This document shows positions 1 through 4,582 of a stretch of 7,812 bases of DNA, in pieces. This DNA comes from an uncultured Eubacterium sp. (GTDB lineage Bacteria > Bacillota > Clostridia > Lachnospirales > CAG-274), in contig UQRG01000064.1 of NCBI GenBank assembly GCA_900543365.1, positions 1 through 7,812 of the forward strand, written 5' to 3'. A program made the position numbers and the translations under genes. Under the pieces are notes generated by a model that saw only the letters and a list, made by a program, of their open reading frames with translations, searched no databases and was not told where the DNA came from. Numbering within the stretch: the stretch's first letter is position 1; the number at the start of each line of letters is the position of its first letter.

Positions 1-261
1 ATTTCAGATATATTTTTGTTTTTTGAAGCATATATGTTTTATAGTATTAGGTGTGATTTTAAAAATTCAACTAAATATTTTTTACAAAATATATAACCTA
101 AGTATACTTTATATTAAAATTAAACTAACTAATTTTAACACTAAAATATAGTAACTTAAATCTATAGTATATAACTTAGTTTTTATAAAGTAAGGGGTGT
201 GTAAAATAATCTAAACTATTGTAACAATAATTTTTCTTGACAACAACAGTTGAGAAAAAAT
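1..261. other. AT-rich intergenic stretch without a gene
   Basis: This stretch lies downstream of the importer operon terminator. It is very AT-rich, has stops in all frames at short spacing, and shows no start codon with a usable ribosome-binding site. It contains a perfect 9-bp all-A/T inverted repeat (114-122 with 130-138, 7-nt loop), a small dyad TATTGT-A-ACAATA at about 219-231, and a weak hairpin formed by TTTTTCT (231-237) with AGAAAAA (253-259). With this base composition such repeats are expected fairly often by chance. I see no promoter of convincing quality here. The neighbouring gene beyond position 1 is not visible. Confidence 0.6.
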
Positions 262-297
262 AAAAAAAAGAGCCTTTGTTTTGAAACAAAAGCTCTT
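262..297 (-). terminator. Intrinsic terminator of the importer operon
   Basis: On the minus strand AAGAGC-U-UUUGUUU pairs with AAACAAA-G-GCUCUU (268-281 with 284-297; the one non-Watson-Crick pair is G-U). A run of eight U (262-269) follows at once. It begins 8 nt after the stop codon of the last permease gene (306-308), which is where the terminator of this operon should be. The plus strand has no matching T-run, so it acts in one direction. Confidence 0.93.
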
Positions 298-305
298 AAT
301 AACCA

Positions 306-1202
306 TTATTCTTTAACAGCACCCATAGTTACACCAGTCATAAAATACTTCTGACAGAACGGATAAATAAACATAAATGGAACAATTGATACAATAACTG
401 CTGCACTCTTTAGAGTGTTTACATTAATCGCTGTACCACCAGATGCGTCCTGTTTATCTTGGAAAAGGTCTCTTAATTTATACTGGAAGTTATACTTATC
501 AGCTGACTTAATATAAATTACATAATGGAAGTACTCTGACCAAGCAGCAACAGCAAAGAATAAGCCGATAGATGCAAGAGCAGCCTTTGATAAAGGAAGA
601 ACAATCTTAATGAAAATGCCCATTGGAGTACAGCCATCAATTTCAGCAGCCTCAAACAAACTTGTAGGTATACCTTCAAAGAAACTTCTCATAAGTACCA
701 AGTTGTATACATTCATTGATGTTGGGAAAATAACAGCCCATAAAGAGTCAAGTAAGCCAACTTTCTTCATTACTAAGAATGTAGGAATAAGACCACCATT
801 GAAAATCATAGTGAAAAGTAAAAGGTAGCCAAACAACTTAACACCAGGCATATCTCTCTGAATAAGTACATAAGCACCTAATGTAGAAATCAACAACCCT
901 AAGAATGTAGTCATTAATGTAGTATAAATAGAAATAAGGAATGGATGATACAATGCAGGGTCAGAGATAATTCTCTTATATGCTATTGTATTAAACCAAA
1001 CAACCTCATTAGTTTCCGGGTCAATACCTCTAGGTAAAAGATTAAGACCATAAACTGTCTGATTAACCATAGAGTCTGCAAAAATCTTAAAAATTGGTAC
1101 AATCATTATTGCCATTAAAGCAATAAAGAAAAGTGAATTAAACAATACGAACCAAGAACGGGCAGCATATTGTGGATTAAACAAACTAAATTTCTTTTTC
1201 AT
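306..1202 (-). CDS. Carbohydrate-type ABC importer permease, second subunit (LplC/YtcP-like)
   Basis: This is an inner-membrane permease subunit of an ABC importer, the MalG-like partner of the permease encoded just upstream. The 298-residue length is normal for the family. Hydrophobic segments lie at about residues 17-40, 85-113, 122-145, 150-170, 205-225 and 265-285, fitting six membrane spans. The cytoplasmic EAA loop that docks on the ATPase is clear at about 184-203 (EAAEIDG, then IVLP). The C-terminus, with FMTGV and GAVKE, is typical of the LplC/YtcP branch of CUT1 transporters. It starts 21 nt after the stop of the first permease gene and is the last gene of the operon. The start ATG (1200-1202) is forced by an in-frame TGA just upstream, but its Shine-Dalgarno spacing is unusual (separate entry). 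The substrate cannot be told from the sequence; LplC-like proteins are linked with oligosaccharides or complex glycans. Confidence 0.95.
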   Translation of the reverse strand: MKKKFSLFNPQYAARSWFVLFNSLFFIALMAIMIVPIFKIFADSMVNQTVYGLNLLPRGIDPETNEVVWFNTIAYKRIISDPALYHPFLISIYTTLMTTFLGLLISTLGAYVLIQRDMPGVKLFGYLLLFTMIFNGGLIPTFLVMKKVGLLDSLWAVIFPTSMNVYNLVLMRSFFEGIPTSLFEAAEIDGCTPMGIFIKIVLPLSKAALASIGLFFAVAAWSEYFHYVIYIKSADKYNFQYKLRDLFQDKQDASGGTAINVNTLKSAAVIVSIVPFMFIYPFCQKYFMTGVTMGAVKE

Positions 1203-1223
1203 AACTCCTCAAACGCTCCTTTC
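1203..1223 (-). promoter_or_regulatory. Badly spaced double ribosome-binding site before the second permease
   Basis: The 21-nt gap between the two permease genes holds two Shine-Dalgarno-like stretches: AAAGGAG (1216-1222), 13 nt from the ATG, and GAGGAG (1205-1210), only 2 nt from it. Neither has the usual spacing of about 6-9 nt seen at the other genes here. An in-frame TGA between them excludes a start further upstream. Translation may depend on ribosomes arriving from the upstream gene; this is inference. Confidence 0.6.
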
Positions 1224-2219
1224 TTATACAATACCATATCCTCTAACCTTCTTACTGATAATATCAGAAGCAGTAACAAGAACAAGAGATATAACAGACT
1301 TAAACAAACCAATAGCTGTTGAATAACCATAGTCATTACCAACAATACCGACTCTATATGTGTAAGTCTGAATAACATCAGATACATCGTAAACAAGAGA
1401 GTTATAAAGTACGAATACAGACTCAAACAAGTTCATAACCTTAGCAAGGTTAAGAATAAATACTACTAATATTGTATTCATAAGTGAAGGAATTGTTATG
1501 TACCAAGTCTGCTTTAATCTGTTAGCACCATCAATTTCAGCAGCTTCATATAAATCAGGACTAATACTCGATAAAGCTGCTAAATAAATAATAGTACCCC
1601 AACCTGTCTCTTTCCAACGGTTCATAATATACCAAACTCCACGCCAACATTTACTTTCTGTAAGGAAATCAATTGGCTTGTCAATTATGCCAAGAGATAA
1701 TAAAATTGCATTTACAAAACCTGTATTACTTGTATCTGCACCAGTTGCATCAGTACCTGCTGAAAGAATCAACATAAATATAGATGCTGCAACTACCCAA
1801 GAAAGGAAGTGAGGAAGATATAATACAGTCTGTACAATTTTTTTACCCCAAGTATGATTAATTTCATTAATCAAAAGAGCCACTACAACAGTAAATACTG
1901 TTGCAAGAAGTAAGTTCACAATACTTAAAACCAAAGTATTTTTAAAAGCAGAATGGAATGGGTCAGATGTAAGCAATCTTTCAAAGTTGCCCCAACCAAT
2001 AGAATAATCTGGACCAGTTCTTAAAGTAATCTGCTTTAATTTATAAGTTGACCAAGCATATCTAACACCAAACATTGGCCAGTAGAAGAATATACCTAAC
2101 ACAACTGCTACAGGTAAAAACATAAGATAGAACCATCTATACTTATACATTCGCTGTCCTACACTTGGCTTTTTAACTATAATGTGATCAAAATTCATAT
2201 TATCATTATTATTTGCCAT
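1224..2219 (-). CDS. Carbohydrate-type ABC importer permease, first subunit (LplB-like)
   Basis: This is the MalF-like inner-membrane subunit of the same ABC importer. It has 331 residues, slightly above the usual length of about 300-320 for LplB-like proteins. After a basic cytoplasmic N-terminus, hydrophobic segments occur at about 29-50, 94-118, 130-153, 205-222, 246-268 and 300-320. The EAA docking loop is at about 225-244 (YEAAEIDGANR, then ITIP). An Asp/Thr/Ser-rich stretch and a Trp-rich stretch at about 155-205 lengthen the central region between two membrane spans. The ATG at 2217-2219 is preceded by AAAGGA 9 nt upstream, and the gene follows the binding-protein stop by 24 nt. No ATPase gene lies in the operon, so the two permeases must pair with an ATPase encoded elsewhere. 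Confidence 0.95.
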   Translation of the reverse strand: MANNNDNMNFDHIIVKKPSVGQRMYKYRWFYLMFLPVAVVLGIFFYWPMFGVRYAWSTYKLKQITLRTGPDYSIGWGNFERLLTSDPFHSAFKNTLVLSIVNLLLATVFTVVVALLINEINHTWGKKIVQTVLYLPHFLSWVVAASIFMLILSAGTDATGADTSNTGFVNAILLSLGIIDKPIDFLTESKCWRGVWYIMNRWKETGWGTIIYLAALSSISPDLYEAAEIDGANRLKQTWYITIPSLMNTILVVFILNLAKVMNLFESVFVLYNSLVYDVSDVIQTYTYRVGIVGNDYGYSTAIGLFKSVISLVLVTASDIISKKVRGYGIV

Positions 2220-2243
2220 TTTTAACCATCCTTTCGAGAAAAA

Positions 2244-3755
2244 TTACTGCTCATTACTTGAAGTTTCCTCAGTACTTGAATTTTCTGACTCTAATGCCAA
2301 ATTAGCATCACTATTCAAGTCCTCAAGGATAGCATTGGCATAATAGCTGCCCTTTTCATTATAATACTGCATAGCTTCTTCAACAGTTTGTTTACCAGTA
2401 ACAGCATTAGCAATAACCTGATTTTTAACTACATTAAGGTCTGCCAAATTCTGTGAAATAATATCTGTTACAGTAGGAACAGTAGCAAATACTCTATTTT
2501 CTCTAAATGTTTCGAGGGAAGTCTTAACCATATCATTAAGAGGAATTGGGTCATTCCACTTGGTAATAGTAAGCTCTGGAGCATACATAGACTTTTCAAC
2601 CTTAGTATCTGGGTCAGAAAGTGAAGGTAAAGCTTCACAAGAACCGTCAGAATTATACTTATAATGTACATCTTTTACTCCGTGAGTAAACAACATCTGA
2701 CCTTCCCCACCATCGTGAGAATACATAAGGAAATGTTCAAAAATAGCAGCCTTATTAGGTGCATAAACTGACATAGCCATAGCACTTGGAACTCTTTCAG
2801 TATAGCCACCTGTTTCCTCAATTGGAGGAATAGCAACAAGCTGACCTTCATTCATAGACTTTTGAAGTTTGTATGACCACATACCTGCCCAATAATTAAA
2901 AGCACCAACTAATCCAGAACCAAGTTTATCTCTACAAGTAGAAGTCTTGTTAGTAACAATCTCAGCATCAATAAGACCTTCTTGATAGGCATCTCTAAGT
3001 CTTGTAATAGCTGCAACCATACTAGGCTGAGCAAAACCATCTACATACTTACCAGTTGTTGGGTCTTTATAAAAGTCAGGCTTTGCATCTTGATAAAATT
3101 CTCTAAGGAAAATATCATAAGGTGTATCACTATTAATAAGACCTGCTGCAGTAAGCGGAATTGCACCATTACCTCTAGCCTTAAATGCTCTAAGCATTTC
3201 GATAAATTCTTCATAGTTCTTAGGAGCATCAAGACCTGCTTCATCAAGCCAATCCTGTCTTACATAAGTAATAGGTCCATTACCAGCAGCCATAGGAAAA
3301 CCATAAAGATGACCATTAATCTTTAAGGCATCAACATAATCTTCATCAACAATATTTTTGCAATTAGATGTTGTATTATTCCAAGCATCAGTCATATCCC
3401 AAAGTGCTCCCGAATTAGCTAGTTCAGGATAATAAGTCGAACCCATTTCAATAATATCAGCTGGTTCTTCACTAGCAAATGAAAGAGTGACCTTTTCGTA
3501 ATATTTAGCGTGATCAGGCTTTTCAATTTCAAGCTTAATACCAGTCTGCTTTTCATATTCATCACACACCTGTTGAAGACCATTTTCTTCAGTCATAATG
3601 GTATCTGCCATCATTGTTATCTTTTCAGGTTTATCATTAGGGTCGCCACCATCGAGATTTAATGGTTCTTCACTACCAGAACAGGCTGCAAGGCTAGTAA
3701 CCATAAGCATTGATAATCCAAGAGCTGAAATACGCTTAAAAACCTTCTTTTTCAT
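2244..3755 (-). CDS. Extracellular solute-binding lipoprotein of the ABC importer (LplA-like)
   Basis: This is a surface lipoprotein that captures the substrate and delivers it to the two permeases. The N-terminus is a classic lipoprotein signal: basic MKKKVFKR, a hydrophobic core, then the lipobox L-A-A-C at residues 22-25, with C25 as the lipidated residue. A short Ser/Glu/Asp-rich linker follows to about residue 44. The mature part fits the family 1 solute-binding fold. Family-typical stretches include LYGFP (150-154), YVRQDWL (164-170) with a following Pro and EEF, and the HGVKDVHYK region (358-366). The C-terminal tail after about residue 488 is Ser/Glu-rich and probably disordered. The 503-residue length suits the large LplA/YtcQ-type proteins for oligosaccharides or glycans rather than monosaccharides, but the ligand is not deducible. 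The ATG at 3753-3755 has a strong AAAGGAGG 6 nt upstream. It is the first gene of the operon, after a long leader. Confidence 0.95.
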   Translation of the reverse strand: MKKKVFKRISALGLSMLMVTSLAACSGSEEPLNLDGGDPNDKPEKITMMADTIMTEENGLQQVCDEYEKQTGIKLEIEKPDHAKYYEKVTLSFASEEPADIIEMGSTYYPELANSGALWDMTDAWNNTTSNCKNIVDEDYVDALKINGHLYGFPMAAGNGPITYVRQDWLDEAGLDAPKNYEEFIEMLRAFKARGNGAIPLTAAGLINSDTPYDIFLREFYQDAKPDFYKDPTTGKYVDGFAQPSMVAAITRLRDAYQEGLIDAEIVTNKTSTCRDKLGSGLVGAFNYWAGMWSYKLQKSMNEGQLVAIPPIEETGGYTERVPSAMAMSVYAPNKAAIFEHFLMYSHDGGEGQMLFTHGVKDVHYKYNSDGSCEALPSLSDPDTKVEKSMYAPELTITKWNDPIPLNDMVKTSLETFRENRVFATVPTVTDIISQNLADLNVVKNQVIANAVTGKQTVEEAMQYYNEKGSYYANAILEDLNSDANLALESENSSTEETSSNEQ

Positions 3756-3785
3756 GGAAATCCTCCTTTTTATTTTGTATTAATT

Positions 3786-3813
3786 TGTATATAGTTTAAT
3801 ATGTACCTGGCAA
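3786..3813 (-). promoter_or_regulatory. Weak candidate second promoter of the importer operon
   Basis: TTGCCA (3808-3813) lies 16 nt from TATACA (3786-3791) on the minus strand, which would give a short leader of about 20-25 nt. The -35 box is good and the -10 box matches 4 of 6. An imperfect inverted repeat (3787-3806; arms GTATATA and TATGTAC) covers the -10 box and most of the spacer. In AT-rich DNA such matches are common, and the upstream promoter at 3981-4010 is much better. Confidence 0.25.
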
Positions 3814-3905
3814 AAGCAAAAAATCAGAATACTAACTTTTGGTCAATATGCACACAATAGACTATGAATTTCTTTAAATTTTCCAGAAAAACACCAATCT
3901 ATACA

Positions 3906-3954
3906 TTGCCTATTGTAATAATTACCAAATAAAGTACTCTGACAACACAGGCAA
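3906..3954 (-). promoter_or_regulatory. Hairpin in the importer leader RNA
   Basis: On the minus-strand RNA UUGCCU (3949-3954) pairs with AGGCAA (3906-3911). After a 2-nt bulge, GUUGU (3942-3946) pairs with ACAAU (3912-3916) through one G-U. The element starts about 20 nt after the predicted transcription start. The enclosed 25 nt contain a small palindrome, GTAATAATTAC (3915-3925), which could form an alternative pairing. No U-tract follows, so it is not a terminator. Confidence 0.4.
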
Positions 3955-3975
3955 ACTATATCATTAATCTTTCTA

Positions 3976-3993
3976 AGCACATTATAGCACATT
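3976..3993 (-). repeat. Tandem 8-bp direct repeat over the -10 box
   Basis: On the minus strand AATGTGCT occurs twice (3986-3993 and 3976-3983) separated by AT. The repeat period is 10 bp, so the two copies sit on the same DNA face, and together they cover the -10 box and extended -10 of the importer promoter. It may be a regulator site or chance. Confidence 0.5.
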
Positions 3994-4010
3994 TTATTAG
4001 TTAATGTAAA
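3981..4010 (-). promoter_or_regulatory. Main promoter of the importer operon
   Basis: The -35 box TTTACA (4005-4010) is separated by 18 nt from a perfect -10 box TATAAT (3981-3986). A TG-C extended -10 directly precedes the -10 box. The predicted start is near 3974. Two seven-base A-tracts lie just upstream (separate entry). It is the best sigma-A type promoter in the window and is correctly oriented for the solute-binding protein gene. Confidence 0.85.
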
Positions 4011-4012
4011 GG

Positions 4013-4030
4013 TTTTTTTATAATTTTTTT
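4013..4030 (-). promoter_or_regulatory. Phased A-tracts, UP-element-like
   Basis: On the minus strand two runs of seven A (4024-4030 and 4013-4019) are spaced 11 bp start to start. They fall at about -39 to -56 relative to the predicted importer start. This is the position and composition of an UP element bound by the RNA polymerase alpha subunit, suggesting a strong basal promoter. The activity is inferred. Confidence 0.55.
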
Positions 4031-4047
4031 AGCAATTTTAACAACAA

Positions 4048-4095
4048 AACCATATATTAATTATATTCTATATCAAATATATACTAAATATGGTT
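4048..4095. repeat. Imperfect inverted repeat upstream of the importer promoter
   Basis: AACCATAT (4048-4055) is repeated inverted as ATATGGTT (4088-4095). Inside, TATATT (4062-4067) matches AATATA (4076-4081). The two blocks are symmetrically spaced by 6 nt on each side around an 8-nt centre. It lies about 74-121 bp upstream of the predicted importer start, in the gap after the DUF378 terminator. It could be an activator site or AT-rich coincidence. Confidence 0.35.
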
Positions 4096-4155
4096 CGATT
4101 TATTGTAAAATTTGCCTATTTTGTGCAACTTTAAGTAATTATTAACAAAAAAATT

Positions 4156-4189
4156 GCCGAGGTAAAATAGTTTATCATTTTACCTCGGC
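4156..4189 (-). terminator. Intrinsic terminator of the DUF378 gene
   Basis: A perfect 13-bp stem (GCCGAGGTAAAAT at 4156-4168 with its complement at 4177-4189) closes an 8-nt loop. On the minus strand it is followed by AA and seven U. It begins 13 nt after the DUF378 stop codon. The GC-rich base of the stem stands out from the AT-rich surroundings. Confidence 0.93.
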
Positions 4190-4202
4190 CTTTTCATTAG
4201 TT

Positions 4203-4433
4203 CTAATGCTGATTACCTATTACCATATCATTACTATTCATTTTACTATAAGTTGTAATTGAATAGAGACCTGCTAGTCCAACTATTGCATATATTATTC
4301 TACTTATTATAGATGTTTCTCCACCAAATATTGTCGAAATAAGGTCAAACTTAAAAAAACCAATTAATCCCCAGTTTATTGCACCAACAATAACCAGAGT
4401 TAATGCTGTAAAGTCTAAGGCTTTCATATTCAT
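4203..4433 (-). CDS. DUF378 family small membrane protein (YuzA-like)
   Basis: This is a 76-residue membrane protein of unknown function. It matches the DUF378 pattern known from Bacillus YuzA and many Clostridia: a first hydrophobic segment at about residues 7-28 containing AINWGL and GFFKFDL, a short loop with FGG (36-38), and a second segment at about 43-62 with SRIIYAIVGLAGLY. No catalytic residues are evident. The ATG at 4431-4433 has a strong AGGAGG (4443-4448) 9 nt upstream; the second Met (residue 3) is less well placed. It is flanked by its own promoter and terminator, so it is probably a single-gene unit. The promoter carries a 20-bp palindrome, suggesting specific control. The family assignment is confident; a role cannot be given. 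Confidence 0.88.
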   Translation of the reverse strand: MNMKALDFTALTLVIVGAINWGLIGFFKFDLISTIFGGETSIISRIIYAIVGLAGLYSITTYSKMNSNDMVIGNQH

Positions 4434-4455
4434 AAATTATTCCCTCCTCTCGTAA

Positions 4456-4484
4456 ATATTAACTATGATTAATCATTGTTACAA
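4456..4484 (-). promoter_or_regulatory. Promoter of the DUF378 gene with an internal palindrome
   Basis: TTGTAA (4479-4484) lies 17 nt from TAATAT (4456-4461) on the minus strand. The predicted start is near 4449-4450, leaving a leader of only about 16 nt that begins at the Shine-Dalgarno. The spacer is filled by a palindrome at 4461-4480: a perfect 12-bp core ATGATTAATCAT, one mismatch, then AAC/GTT arms, so 9 of 10 positions per arm pair. This placement between -10 and -35 is typical of a repressor operator; the regulator is unknown. Confidence 0.65.
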
Positions 4485-4530
4485 CATTATTATTTGCAAT
4501 TTATTAAATTTATTTCTGCCTATTTTAGAC

Positions 4531-4572
4531 AAAAAATAAAACTGTCTGAAAATTCAAACAGTTTTATTTTTT
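4531..4572 (-). terminator. Intrinsic terminator of pnp
   Basis: Fifteen perfect outer pairs (4531-4545 with 4558-4572) continue through one G-U and four more pairs to a tight loop around 4550-4553. Both ends of the stem are A/U runs, so U-tracts follow the ACUGU core on either strand and it may act in both directions. It starts 10 nt after the pnp stop codon. Confidence 0.9.
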
Positions 4573-4582
4573 ATATTTTTAA

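Larger units (their letters stand above)
3756..3974 (-). promoter_or_regulatory. Long 5' leader of the importer operon
   Basis: The distance from the predicted transcription start (about 3974) to the ATG is about 219 nt, far longer than the other leaders in the window. It has no credible small ORF with a ribosome-binding site. It contains a hairpin near its 5' end (3906-3954, separate entry), a 6-bp pairing of CAAAAG with CUUUUG further on, and an imperfect 20-nt inverted repeat (3787-3806). I do not recognise a known riboswitch or T-box. A control role is inference from length and pairing. Confidence 0.5.

Noticed and set aside
610..828. Plus-strand open frame of 72 codons
   Set aside because: It is the antisense shadow of the second permease, without a ribosome-binding site and with non-protein-like composition.
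1199..1426. Minus-strand open frame of 75 codons overlapping both permeases
   Set aside because: It lies in another frame inside the first permease gene; the Leu-rich product is an artefact of reading membrane-protein codons out of frame.
2468..2671. Minus-strand open frame of 67 codons
   Set aside because: It is an out-of-frame shadow of the solute-binding protein gene.
2982..3326. Plus-strand open frame of 114 codons, and the minus-strand frame at 3041-3247
   Set aside because: Both overlap the well-supported solute-binding protein; the 114-codon one is Ser/Cys/Lys-rich antisense text without a start signal.
3598..3783. Plus-strand open frame of 61 codons
   Set aside because: It is the antisense of the lipoprotein signal region, with no ribosome-binding site.
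3756..3974. Riboswitch or T-box in the importer leader
   Set aside because: I find no T-box sequence, no anti-terminator/terminator pair and no conserved core of a known riboswitch; only simple hairpins are visible.
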